Shown here in pieces: positions 28,997-38,259 of a DNA stretch of 64,000 bases. The DNA is taken from the NCBI GenBank assembly GCA_963664835.2, contig CAXXUG010000013.1:310001-374000 (forward strand), given 5' to 3'. This DNA is from G963664835 sp963664835 (GTDB taxonomy: Bacteria; Chloroflexota; UBA6077; FW602-bin22; JBCLEL01). Below the pieces are notes generated by a model, which did not search any database, was not told where the DNA came from, and saw only the letters and a list, made by a program, of their open reading frames with translations. Within the stretch, counting starts at the first letter, position 1. Each line of letters begins with the position of its first letter. The translations under genes and the position numbers were made by a program.

Positions 28997-29749
28997 ATGA
29001 AAATATCGCTTGAAGGACAGGCAGCCGTCGTAACCGGCGGCGCCGTCGGACTTGGACGTGAAATAAGCCAGGCCTTCGCCGAAGCCGGCGCCGACGTAGT
29101 GATTGGCGACATCTCCGAGTCGACCGGCCAGAAGGCCGCCGACGAGATATCGCAGACGGGCCGGCGTGGCATCTACGTTAAGACCGATATAACAAAGGTC
29201 GCGGACTGCCGGAATCTCATCGCCGAGGCGGTGAATCAGTTCGGCCGGCTGGACATCCTGGTAAATAACGCCGGCATATACCCGGCCGTTACGATACCCG
29301 ACACCACCGAAGAGCTTTGGGACCTGGTATTGGACCTCAACCTCAAGGGCGCTTTCTTCTGCGCGCAGGCAGCGGCCGCGGTGATGAAGGAGCGGAAGTA
29401 CGGCCGCATCATAAGCATGAGCTCGCAGAGCGCACACTCCGGCAGCCTGGCCGCCTGGGCCCACTACGCCGCGTCCAAGGGCGGCATCATCAGTATGAGC
29501 AAGTCCTTCGCGAGCTACCTGGCTCCCCACGGAGTAACCGTCAACTGCCTCGCCCCCGGCCCCCACAGGACCTACCGCGAAGAGGAATGGAGCGAGGAAT
29601 GGGAGCAGATTATGATCGATAATACTCCCATGGGGCATCTTGGAAACCCGAAACACTTGGCCCGAACGGTCCTGTTCCTGGCCTCCGAGTACGCCGACTA
29701 CATTACCGGCGCCACCGTTGACATAAACGGCGGCTGGTTGATGCGATAG
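28997..29749 (+). CDS. Short-chain dehydrogenase/reductase (SDR)
   Basis: NAD(P)-dependent oxidoreductase of 250 residues. Motifs: TGGAVGLGREIS, NNAG, catalytic Ser in MSSQSAHSG, Tyr-x3-Lys in HYAASKGG, and the C-terminal YITGATVDINGGW. ATG at 28997 follows TAAGGAGG at the usual distance. It stands between sugar permease genes, so a role in oxidising the imported sugar or polyol is likely but inferred. Confidence 0.9.
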   Translation: MKISLEGQAAVVTGGAVGLGREISQAFAEAGADVVIGDISESTGQKAADEISQTGRRGIYVKTDITKVADCRNLIAEAVNQFGRLDILVNNAGIYPAVTIPDTTEELWDLVLDLNLKGAFFCAQAAAAVMKERKYGRIISMSSQSAHSGSLAAWAHYAASKGGIISMSKSFASYLAPHGVTVNCLAPGPHRTYREEEWSEEWEQIMIDNTPMGHLGNPKHLARTVLFLASEYADYITGATVDINGGWLMR

Positions 29750-29852
29750 GCTTCAATCCCGGCAGCGAAAATCGAAAAATCGGCGGAATCGGGCCCCAGG
29801 CAGTTTCGGCTTCGGGCAGATTCCGCCGCCAATCGCGCGGGAATCTGGACTG

Positions 29853-30668
29853 ATGCCCAGACGAATATCCGCTCTGCTTAACTCTCTCGGGCTGCATGCC
29901 GTCCTTACGACGATATCGTTCCTTTTCCTGCTGCCATTCATCGTAGTCATTCGCAACTCGTTCGCGTCCTACCGTGAGCTCAGAGACAATCCCCTGTTCG
30001 TCCCCACCAATATCGATCTCGGAGGATACGTCCGCGCCTGGGACCGCGCCAACATTCCAATCGCCGGCCTCAACACGATCTTGATCGCCGGCACCACCGT
30101 CCTGATGGTGCTGATCCTGGGTTCCATGGCCGCGTTTGCCTTTTCCCGCCTGCGATTTCCCGGGCAGAGTCAGGTCTTCCTCTTCTTCATGGTTGCCCTT
30201 ATGCTGCCTTCTGCCACTCTGATGGTCCCTTTGTTCAGACTGAACCTGGCCCTCGGCACCCACAATACCTACCTCGCGGTGATTGGCCCCTACATTGCGC
30301 TCGGTTTGCCCCTGGGAATTTTACTTTTCAAGTTCTATTTTGATACGCTCCCGCGTGAGTTCGAGGACTCCGCACGCGTCGACGGAGCGTCTGCGTTCAC
30401 GATCTACCGCCACATCATGTTGCCCCTCGCCAGGCCAGTGCTCGCCGCGGTCGCGATCTTCCAATTCCTGACCACCTGGAACGAGTTCGTACTCGCCGGC
30501 CTGTTCCTGACCAAGCGCCATGTGTATACCCTGACCGTGACGGCGATGATCCACCGTAGCAGCGCCTTCGCATTGATTGTCATCATAAGTTTGCCCGTCG
30601 CCTTGTTCTTTCTGCTGACACAGCGACACTTCATTTCCGGCCTCACCGCCAGTGCATTGAAAGCATAG
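29853..30668 (+). CDS. ABC sugar transporter permease, MalG type (third, divergent)
   Basis: A 271-residue permease with five to six helices and EAA loop EFEDSARVDGASAFTIYRHIMLPLARP. It is of the same family as the two upstream MalG-type genes but clearly more divergent. No second permease or binding protein accompanies it. ATG at 29853 lacks a strong ribosome-binding site. It may form an alternative heterodimer with the MalF-type subunit; this is inference. Confidence 0.88.
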   Translation: MPRRISALLNSLGLHAVLTTISFLFLLPFIVVIRNSFASYRELRDNPLFVPTNIDLGGYVRAWDRANIPIAGLNTILIAGTTVLMVLILGSMAAFAFSRLRFPGQSQVFLFFMVALMLPSATLMVPLFRLNLALGTHNTYLAVIGPYIALGLPLGILLFKFYFDTLPREFEDSARVDGASAFTIYRHIMLPLARPVLAAVAIFQFLTTWNEFVLAGLFLTKRHVYTLTVTAMIHRSSAFALIVIISLPVALFFLLTQRHFISGLTASALKA

Positions 30669-31632
30669 CCCGGGCCGGCGATCTACTGCTTGGACCCACC
30701 TCCCCTCAGTAGGGTAACAAGACTGAAAGACTCCTCGTACCCAACAACGAATCGGTCATTCCGGCGAAGGCCGGAATCCAGCAGGGGCAGGGATGGGAAA
30801 TGTAGGGCGGCCGAAGGCTACGCGAGCCGAGGGGCTTGGCCCCCACTCCAAGCAGTCCGGGAACCAAAACAGATCCCGCGCCACTGTACAGAAGACTCGC
30901 CAAACAGCGAACCCATTTTCATATCTTGGCATGCCGGCCCATGCCGGGATGAGCGATCGGTACGAAAACGCGCATCCAATAAACTTTGATGCCGGCTCGC
31001 CAACGGCGAAACGTGCCGCATTGCAGACCGATGGTCGATGGCGGAACGACAGAATGTAGCGCGGGGGCTTGTCCCCCGCTCCAGGCAATACTTCAACCAA
31101 CACTGGTCCCGAGCCGCCGTAGAAAAGACCAGCCAGACATCGTACGCCTTTTCATACCTTGGTGTGCCGGCCCCTGCCGGCATGAACGATTGGCACGAAA
31201 GCATGTCCCTGACTCCGATCCGGGATGACTTCGTCAGCCTTGGATCGTGACTTCGAACTCCTCCATTCCCGCGCAGAGCCTGCCCGTACCCCGATACGGG
31301 GCGGGAATCGACGCGCGAATCCCACGCGGCAAAACGTCAGTTCAATACTCGGTAACAATCTCCCCAAGGCCCATTGGCGATTCCGACGAAGGCCGGAATC
31401 CAGGACGGGAGACGCCGGCGGCCCCAATTTTCATACCCTGACGTGCCGGCGGCAGCCGGCATCGGCGAACTCAGCCCTGCATGAAATGCGCACAAACTCA
31501 TCCCATCCCAAATTCGCGCGATCCCGCCATAGAAACAAATCAGACTCCGCAAGTCCTCCGGACAAAACCGCTTGTTGGGAGTGGAAACGACAAGACCAAC
31601 CTGGTTACTATGATGGGTTAGAATAGACAAGC
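30669..31632. repeat. Cluster of dispersed palindromic repeats, no gene
   Basis: Nearly one kilobase without a credible gene. It contains unit C (about 30757-30781 and 31378-31403), unit B (about 30800-30848 and 31054-31080) and unit A in reverse orientation (about 30916-30969, 31149-31200, 31427-31466). Each unit has an inverted-repeat core built around GCCGGC- or GGGGACAAGCCCC-like sequence. Open frames here are chance frames in repeat DNA. Confidence 0.75.
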
Positions 31633-31884
31633 ATGCGAGAAGTTGAAGCTACAGACGTCGAGGCGCGTTTCGCTGAGTTGCTCAAGACCGTAGAGCGCGG
31701 CGAGACAATCGCCGTTACTCGCCACGGCCGGCCCATCGCCAATCTGGTTCCGGCGTACCTTCCCGATCACGCCAATCCGGCGGCAGCCGTCGACCGCTTC
31801 CTCCAACGGCGCGCCGGTTGGCAGCGAACCGGGACTCCCAGAGGTGAGATCCTGGAGTCGCGTCACTGCGGTCACCGGTGGTGA
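31633..31884 (+). CDS. Phd/YefM-type antitoxin of a VapBC-like module
   Basis: An 83-residue DNA-binding antitoxin. The N-terminus VEATDVEARFAELLKTVERGETIAVTRHGRPIANLVP is the typical Phd/YefM fold, with the C-terminal tail that neutralises the toxin. ATG at 31633. A VapC-like toxin start overlaps its end but is cut short after about 12 family-like residues, so the antitoxin appears to be left without an intact partner here. Confidence 0.85.
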   Translation: MREVEATDVEARFAELLKTVERGETIAVTRHGRPIANLVPAYLPDHANPAAAVDRFLQRRAGWQRTGTPRGEILESRHCGHRW

Positions 31885-31973
31885 TTGCCCTAGTCCTCGA
31901 CACGATTGTCGCGTCCACGCCAAGTAGGCTAATCCAACTACAAATCCGGCAACTCCGGCGTGTGTTATTCTGA
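31878..31973 (+). pseudogene. Truncated VapC-like (PIN-domain) toxin remnant
   Basis: Starting at GTG 31878, overlapping the antitoxin stop, the frame reads VVIALVLDTIVAS. This resembles the first beta strand of VapC toxins with the first catalytic Asp (pattern VLDTSVAL). Similarity then ends and a stop comes at 31971-31973 after 31 residues. The remaining PIN-domain acidic residues are absent, so the toxin is inactive. The call rests on a short match plus position after a Phd-type antitoxin. Confidence 0.6.
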
Positions 31974-32009
31974 GCGCTATCCAGAACCGCCTTGGAGGAA
32001 CTACCTCAT

Positions 32010-35000
32010 ATGTTCCCAGAAAAGTGGAAGTCCGCCGACTGGCACGAGTCGGAAGAATGCTACGTTATCCAGGAAGGCAACATATTCCGCATAGGCAATT
32101 CGCTTGTTGAGCGAACCCTTTCGCAAGAAGGTGGCCGGCTTCGAACAATCGCCCTGACCAACAAGATCACCGGCCATACCTGGAGCCTGAACACCAACGC
32201 CGAGGCCCGCGCCACGTTCGCCGCTTCTTCCTCTCGGATCGAGATTCCCGTCTGGCGCTGTACCCCTGGAACCTCCCACTCGGTTGAGCCCGACGAGGAC
32301 ACCGGCTTCAAGCAAGGCTTTCACCGGCCAGAGTTTGCCGACACCGACTGGCAGACCATTGAGTGCTTCACGTCCATTGGCGAAAAGAGCGACCCCGTCC
32401 AACCCGGCTATGGCTGGTTCCGCAACACTTTCGAGCTTCCCAGCGATGCGCAGGGACAGCCGATCGCTATTGCCGTCGGTGGCTACGACAACGAGGACTG
32501 GCAGTACTACCGAGTGTTCGTAAACGGCGAAGAAGCCGGCATCAGAGAGCGGAGCGGTCGCTGGAGGGAGCCCAACCCATTCGTCCTGGAGCCCGATCAT
32601 CCCGCCTATATGGCCCTGAAGTTTGGCGGCGAGAACGTCCTCGCCGTTCAGGCCGGACGTATGAACAAGCTCACACCAGAAATGGACCCGGCCGAGGCGG
32701 TACGCTATTTCTTCCGCAGCCGCTTGGTCGATCAGTTCGTCACCGTGGGCGTTCCGGCGAAAGAGTTGAGCGATTTTCAGCTCAAAGAATATTGGCCGGC
32801 AATATACGGCTTGCCGCCGGCAAACCCGACCGCCAAGACCGAGGCCGGCTACTACCCTCTCCGTCACTGGGCCTCCGGCGGAGACCGAGACTGGATGTGG
32901 TGCATGTTCTGGGCCGAAGACGAGGCCGCACAGGTACAGGTCATCTACCACTTTCAGATCAGGTCCGGTGAGCCGCTCATCCGCAAGAAAGTCGAGGTCC
33001 GAAACCTCGGCGCCGAGCCAAAGCTCCTGCTCGATATCGACGTTGAGGACTTTCAGCTTGACGGCGACACGACAGAAGGTGGCCACGGCTACCCAATCCT
33101 TCTCGACGATCAAGCCTTTTGTGCACTCGAACACCCCGCCGGCGTGAACCAGGGACTCGGAAACGCCGTTCGGCTTCGACACTTCCCCGGCCTGACACTC
33201 ACCTCCGAGCAAGGAACTATGAGTAAAGAGTCGGTCCTGGGCGTAACCGAAGTCGGTGGTGCTACGGAGGGCTTTCTAGACTACCTGCGCAAGAAGGGCC
33301 GGCGCGAGGAGAGATGGGTCACGGTGTACGACCCTCCCGGCATCACCGATGGCTATATGAACCCACATCACACCCGGTACCACGTCACGGAACAGATGGT
33401 GCTCGACAGCATCGAGATGTGGGATCGGCTTCGCCCCCACGGCATCACGATGGACTACTACTTCATCGACGTCGGTTGGCAGGACCACTTCACCGACCTT
33501 AAGCGGCTCCACACTGACCGGTTCCCAAACGGCGCCACCCCGATACTGGAACGGCTGGATGAAATAGGAGCCGAGTTTGGCTTGTGGTTTTCCACCACCT
33601 ACGCGCCTTGGTCCTGTGGCGATTACCCGCCGGTCCAGAATTGTATGACACCCAACGGAAGTCGGGGCGCGTGGGGAGCCGGCGGGCTGTGCATGGCCGC
33701 TGAGCCCTACCGCACCGTTTTCAGGGATGCGATCCTTCATCACGTGAAACACAACCGGGTGCGTTCGCTCAAGTTCGACATGGCCCGGTACTACTGCAAC
33801 AGCACCGAACACGGACACCTGCCCGGCAAGTACTCGGTCGAGGCGCAGTTCGACAGCATGATCGACATCGCACAGTCTGTCACCGAAGTGTGCCCGGAAG
33901 TGTTCATAATCTGGTACTGGGGCCACGTTTCGCCGTTCTGGATGCTCTACGGGGATACCATCCAGGACAAGGGATTGAAGGGCGAAGCAGCCGCCGTCTC
34001 AAGCTACCCCAGCGGGACTTACCGTGCCAGCGTCACTCTCAACCAGGACCAGTTTGCCCAATACGCCAAGTTCCTGCCTCTCATTGCCCACGACAGCCTC
34101 GGAATCTGGATTGGCGATATGCCACACCGAAACCGGATCGGAGTCGACCATTGGCAGGACGCCTGGATTATGGATACGGCCCGCGGCAGCCTGTTCAACC
34201 AGCCGTGGGGCACTCTGTCGATGTTCGAGACTGAAGACGTTGATTTCTACGCCGAGTGGTACGAGTTCATGCGCGAGAATTGGCGCTTGTACCTCAACAC
34301 CCGTCCAGTCATCGGAAATCCGGCCAGGGGCGAAGTCTACGGCTACGCCGGCGGATTGGGCGATCACGCCATCGTTTCGATTAACAACCCCACCTTTGAA
34401 GCCGCTGAAGTGCGAATCCGCCTTGACGAGGAGATTGCCCTCAAGCCCACCAACGTCGGGTTCGTCGTTCGCCAACGCCACCGCGAGCACGCAATCATCG
34501 AACCGGCGAGCGGTCCCAGATTTGCGTTCGGCGACGTAGTCACGCTCTCAATAAGGCCGTTTGAGGTAGTTGTGCTCGAAATCGGCGAGAATCTGGATAC
34601 TGCGGGATGGCCAAGCCAGGTCGCGCCCGACATCGTGCGCACCCGGCACATAGAGCATCACGCCGAGTCGGTATCGCCAGACGCGGTTTCGCTCGAAACG
34701 CCGCCACCTCCACCCTATACACAGGTGGCCGGCCACGTCGAGAAAGCGATCACCGGCCGCCTCCAACTGCCAGATATCGATTCGCCGAGCACGTTGGCGA
34801 TTATCACTCGCCAGAACCAAGCAGGCATCCACTGGTATCACAAAGAGATTCACCGAATTATCAAGCTCCGAGCCTGGGTCGGTGACCAGGAGTTGGACTG
34901 CACTACCGTTCCCGAACACTGGGTTGCCAGCGGTCCAGGCAGTCCCTGGCTCGTATTCAAGCTGCCGGTCGAACCGACACACGCCGGTCAAACCGTCAGA

Positions 35001-35081
35001 TTCGAGACACTCGCTCTGCTTCCCGAGGATGTCGAGTGTCGGATAGAAACCCTGCTCTACCACGAGTGGTGGAACTCCTAG
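32010..35081 (+). CDS. GH36-like glycosidase (alpha-galactosidase clan), tandem copy 1
   Basis: A 1023-residue protein. The N-terminal half is beta-rich. It includes a galactose-binding-like segment (about 95-220, GWFRNTFELPSDAQGQP...DWQYYRVFVNGEEAG) and a supersandwich domain. The central TIM barrel has MDYYFIDVGWQDHF, FGLWFSTTYAPW and LKFDMARYYCNS. Asp590 of KFDM corresponds to the GH36 catalytic nucleophile position (KWDM in classical enzymes). A C-terminal beta region follows. ATG at 32010 has GGAGG at 31994-31998. No signal peptide, so cytosolic action on imported oligosaccharide is likely. Substrate is inferred from clan D similarity only. The next two genes are paralogues. Confidence 0.82.
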   Translation: MFPEKWKSADWHESEECYVIQEGNIFRIGNSLVERTLSQEGGRLRTIALTNKITGHTWSLNTNAEARATFAASSSRIEIPVWRCTPGTSHSVEPDEDTGFKQGFHRPEFADTDWQTIECFTSIGEKSDPVQPGYGWFRNTFELPSDAQGQPIAIAVGGYDNEDWQYYRVFVNGEEAGIRERSGRWREPNPFVLEPDHPAYMALKFGGENVLAVQAGRMNKLTPEMDPAEAVRYFFRSRLVDQFVTVGVPAKELSDFQLKEYWPAIYGLPPANPTAKTEAGYYPLRHWASGGDRDWMWCMFWAEDEAAQVQVIYHFQIRSGEPLIRKKVEVRNLGAEPKLLLDIDVEDFQLDGDTTEGGHGYPILLDDQAFCALEHPAGVNQGLGNAVRLRHFPGLTLTSEQGTMSKESVLGVTEVGGATEGFLDYLRKKGRREERWVTVYDPPGITDGYMNPHHTRYHVTEQMVLDSIEMWDRLRPHGITMDYYFIDVGWQDHFTDLKRLHTDRFPNGATPILERLDEIGAEFGLWFSTTYAPWSCGDYPPVQNCMTPNGSRGAWGAGGLCMAAEPYRTVFRDAILHHVKHNRVRSLKFDMARYYCNSTEHGHLPGKYSVEAQFDSMIDIAQSVTEVCPEVFIIWYWGHVSPFWMLYGDTIQDKGLKGEAAAVSSYPSGTYRASVTLNQDQFAQYAKFLPLIAHDSLGIWIGDMPHRNRIGVDHWQDAWIMDTARGSLFNQPWGTLSMFETEDVDFYAEWYEFMRENWRLYLNTRPVIGNPARGEVYGYAGGLGDHAIVSINNPTFEAAEVRIRLDEEIALKPTNVGFVVRQRHREHAIIEPASGPRFAFGDVVTLSIRPFEVVVLEIGENLDTAGWPSQVAPDIVRTRHIEHHAESVSPDAVSLETPPPPPYTQVAGHVEKAITGRLQLPDIDSPSTLAIITRQNQAGIHWYHKEIHRIIKLRAWVGDQELDCTTVPEHWVASGPGSPWLVFKLPVEPTHAGQTVRFETLALLPEDVECRIETLLYHEWWNS

Positions 35082-35182
35082 CTTCGGCCGACTCGAACTC
35101 AACGCCCACAAGACGCTCAATCGAACCGTACCGTGTGCCCGGCACAGTTATCAGCTAGATGAGCCTGGAGGAATCTACCGCG

Positions 35183-38100
35183 GTGTTTCCGGAGAAGTGG
35201 AAGTCCGAGGAATGGCACCAGCCCAACGAGTGCTACGTCAGCGAAGAGGGCGACGACATTCGGATCGGGAATTCTCTCATAGAGCGAGTCCTGTCTCGCG
35301 AGGGCGGCCAACTCCGAACCAAATCGATAACAAACAAGCGCACCGGCCGAACCTGGCAGGTCGCCGGCAACGCCGAAGCCCGGCTGTCGTTCGGCGCGTC
35401 CTCCTGGCGAAGGGATGTGGTCACCTGGCGATACGCGGCCGGTTCGCCGCAATGGTGCGACCCTTCCGAAGATACAGGTTTAAAACGGGGGTGTCATCGA
35501 CCTGACTTCGATGACACCGACTGGAGCATTGCCGAATGTCTGACCGCCGCCGATGCCCTCGGAAACGTTTGGAACGGGTTTGCCTGGTTTCGAGTATCCA
35601 TCCCAATTCCAGCCGATGCCAATGGCAAGCAGATAGCCTTCGGTCTCGGCGGCTACGACTACGAGGATTGGGAGTACTACCGAGTCTTCCTGAACGGCCG
35701 GCAAATCGGCGTCCGCGAGTTGACCGGCCGTTGGCGACAGCCGGCGCCCTTCGTGTTGGCGCCCGACGATCCAAAATACTCAACCCTGCGCCTTGGCGCC
35801 GACAATCTGCTGGCCGTCCAAGTCGGCAGGCTCAACAAGCTGGAACCCGGCGCTATACCGGCCGAGTCCCAGCGCTACTACTACCGCAGTCGCCTATGCG
35901 ACCAATTCGTCGCGATCGGAGAGCCGCAAGAGACCGTTTGTAAGTTCAACCTCATCGATTTCTGGCCCGACAACCGCATCCCGATCGTCCCTGAGTCACC
36001 GGAATACCGACCCAAGAATTGGGCAACCGGCGGCGACAGGGACTGGACTTGGCTCACAGTCTGGGCCGAAAACGAGGCTGAGCAGATCCGGATCGTCCAC
36101 CACTTCCAGGTACGATCAGGCGATCCCGTGATCCGAAAGAAGGTCGAGATTCATAATCTCAGCGATTCGCCGCGCCTGTTGATGGACGTCTACGTCGAGG
36201 ATTTCGCCCTCGACGGCACGACAACCGATGGCGGACAAGGCGACCCCGTATTTATTGACGACGAAGCCTTCATCGCTATCGAGCACCCAGCCGGCGTCAA
36301 TCAAGGGCTGGGCAACGGCGTCAGACTGTTTCATCTACCAGGACGAACGCTTGCGCCAGGCCAAGCTTTCATGAGCAACGAGGCCGTTCTCGGCGTAACC
36401 CAAGCCGGCGACGCGCTCAACGGTTTCCACCAGTACCTTAAGGCCAACGGGAGACGCCAGGAGAAGTGGGTCTCGGTTTACGACCCCTGCGGAATCACCG
36501 ACGGCTATATGAATCCCCAGGACCCGAGGTATCACGTCACCGAGCAGATGGTTCTGGACAGCATCGAGATGCTCGATTCGCTCCGGTCCCGCGGTATCAC
36601 GATGGACTACTACTTTATCGACGTGGGATGGCAAGACCACTTCAAGGACCTGACCTGGGTCAAGCACGAAAACTTTCCGAATGGCCTCGCCAGGATATTG
36701 GAACGGCTGGAGGAACTAGGCATCCGGTTCGGATTGTGGTTCTCCACAATCTACCGGCCTTGGTCCGCCGGCAACTTTCCCGATGTTCAAGCGTGCGTAA
36801 TCCCGAACAGCCGCAAGGGCGACGCATATGACGACGGCCTGTGTTTAGCCGCCGAGCCTTACCGGACCCTCTTTCGCGATTCCATTCTTTACCACATCCG
36901 CGAAAACAATGTCACCGGCCTCAAGATAGACATGGCCAAGTACTACTGCAACTCCGCTGATCACGACCATCTTCCCGGCAAGTACTCCGTCGAGGCCCAG
37001 ATGGACAGTACCCTCGAAATGGCTAGGCACGCAATCCGCGCGTGTCCCGACTTGTTCCTAATGTGGTATTGGGGACATCACTCTCCGTTCTGGCTGCTCT
37101 ACGGCGACACCATTCAGGACAAAGGGCTGAAGTGGGAGGCGGTCCAGGTCGCCAGCTGGCCCAACCCCATGTTTCGTTCCAGCACTAATCTGGGCCAGGA
37201 CCAATACGCCCTCTACTCGAAGTTCGTGCCGCCGATGTCGCACGATAGCTTGGGCATCTGGATTGGCGACACGATCCAGAGGAATCGCGTCGGCACCGAA
37301 GACTGGCGAGATGCCTGGATCCTCGAGCTGGCTCGTGGCAGCCTGCTCGACCAGCCGTGGGGTAATCTCGCTACCTTCGGCGGTGAAGATGTCGAGTTCC
37401 TCGCTGAATGGTACGCATTCGTGCGACGGAACTGGCGGCTGTTGCTCAACACCAGACGCATCTTGGGCGACCCCTGGAAAGCCGAAGTCTACGGATACGC
37501 CAGCGGCGACGGCCGGCAAGCCCTCGTCACAATCAACAACCCAGGTTTCAAGGCCGCCGAACTCAACCTGCGACTGAACGAGGAGATCGCACTTGAGGCT
37601 GCCAAAAACGGATTCGCGGTCCGGCAGCTTTACCGCCGGCGGGGCGAAATACCCTCATCGACCGGAACCCGGCACCCGTTCGACAGTGAAATCCGATTGC
37701 GCCTACGGCCGTTTGAGGTCGTCGTGCTCGAGATTGGTGCGAATCTGGATGGGGTTGGATGGACGGACCTGCCCGCCCTGAACGTCACGGACAGCATAGC
37801 CCTTCCGGTCGACGCCCACAGTGTGACTGCAGACTCGATCCCGTTCTCCGTCCCCGTATCTGATGCAGCGGCCCGTATCCTACCCAGTCATTCGCCCAGA
37901 GCAACCATAGGACAGGTCGGACTCCCGGCCATCGGACGGCCGTTGACCCTCGGTATTATCGCCAAACAATCGCGCAACGGCCTGCACTGGCACCACCGCG
38001 AGATTCACGCGCTGATGAGTTTCCGGGCCCAGATAGAAGGTCAAAACCTGACATTTGAGACCATGCCCCGCCACTGGCTGCAAAGTGGCGCCGGCAGTCC

Positions 38101-38236
38101 CTGGATCATATTCGAGATACCGGTCGAGCCGGCCCACAGCGGCCACCCACTCGAGTTTCAGTTGGCCGGATTGTTGCCCCACGACGTCGAGTCCAGCTTC
38201 GAAGCCTGGCTCTACGATCCCTGGTGGACACGATAG
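35183..38236 (+). CDS. GH36-like glycosidase, tandem copy 2
   Basis: A 1017-residue paralogue of the preceding gene, similar along its whole length. Barrel motifs are MDYYFIDVGWQDHF, FGLWFSTIYRPW and LKIDMAKYYCNS with Asp583 at the nucleophile position. The start is taken as GTG at 35183 (VFPEKWKSEEWH), because GGAGG at 35167-35171 has the same spacing as in copy 1 and the MFPEKWKS beginning is shared by all three; ATG 35159 is the upstream alternative. The gap to copy 1 is about 100 bases. Differences between copies suggest distinct substrate range. Confidence 0.82.
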   Translation: MFPEKWKSEEWHQPNECYVSEEGDDIRIGNSLIERVLSREGGQLRTKSITNKRTGRTWQVAGNAEARLSFGASSWRRDVVTWRYAAGSPQWCDPSEDTGLKRGCHRPDFDDTDWSIAECLTAADALGNVWNGFAWFRVSIPIPADANGKQIAFGLGGYDYEDWEYYRVFLNGRQIGVRELTGRWRQPAPFVLAPDDPKYSTLRLGADNLLAVQVGRLNKLEPGAIPAESQRYYYRSRLCDQFVAIGEPQETVCKFNLIDFWPDNRIPIVPESPEYRPKNWATGGDRDWTWLTVWAENEAEQIRIVHHFQVRSGDPVIRKKVEIHNLSDSPRLLMDVYVEDFALDGTTTDGGQGDPVFIDDEAFIAIEHPAGVNQGLGNGVRLFHLPGRTLAPGQAFMSNEAVLGVTQAGDALNGFHQYLKANGRRQEKWVSVYDPCGITDGYMNPQDPRYHVTEQMVLDSIEMLDSLRSRGITMDYYFIDVGWQDHFKDLTWVKHENFPNGLARILERLEELGIRFGLWFSTIYRPWSAGNFPDVQACVIPNSRKGDAYDDGLCLAAEPYRTLFRDSILYHIRENNVTGLKIDMAKYYCNSADHDHLPGKYSVEAQMDSTLEMARHAIRACPDLFLMWYWGHHSPFWLLYGDTIQDKGLKWEAVQVASWPNPMFRSSTNLGQDQYALYSKFVPPMSHDSLGIWIGDTIQRNRVGTEDWRDAWILELARGSLLDQPWGNLATFGGEDVEFLAEWYAFVRRNWRLLLNTRRILGDPWKAEVYGYASGDGRQALVTINNPGFKAAELNLRLNEEIALEAAKNGFAVRQLYRRRGEIPSSTGTRHPFDSEIRLRLRPFEVVVLEIGANLDGVGWTDLPALNVTDSIALPVDAHSVTADSIPFSVPVSDAAARILPSHSPRATIGQVGLPAIGRPLTLGIIAKQSRNGLHWHHREIHALMSFRAQIEGQNLTFETMPRHWLQSGAGSPWIIFEIPVEPAHSGHPLEFQLAGLLPHDVESSFEAWLYDPWWTR

Positions 38237-38259
38237 TCCGGCGAAAGGAGCTTTTCCAA

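Noticed and set aside
32001..33212. Long minus-strand open frames opposite the glycosidase genes (also 38701-39924)
   Set aside because: They recur at the same place in two paralogues because the sense genes are similar; no independent coding signals.
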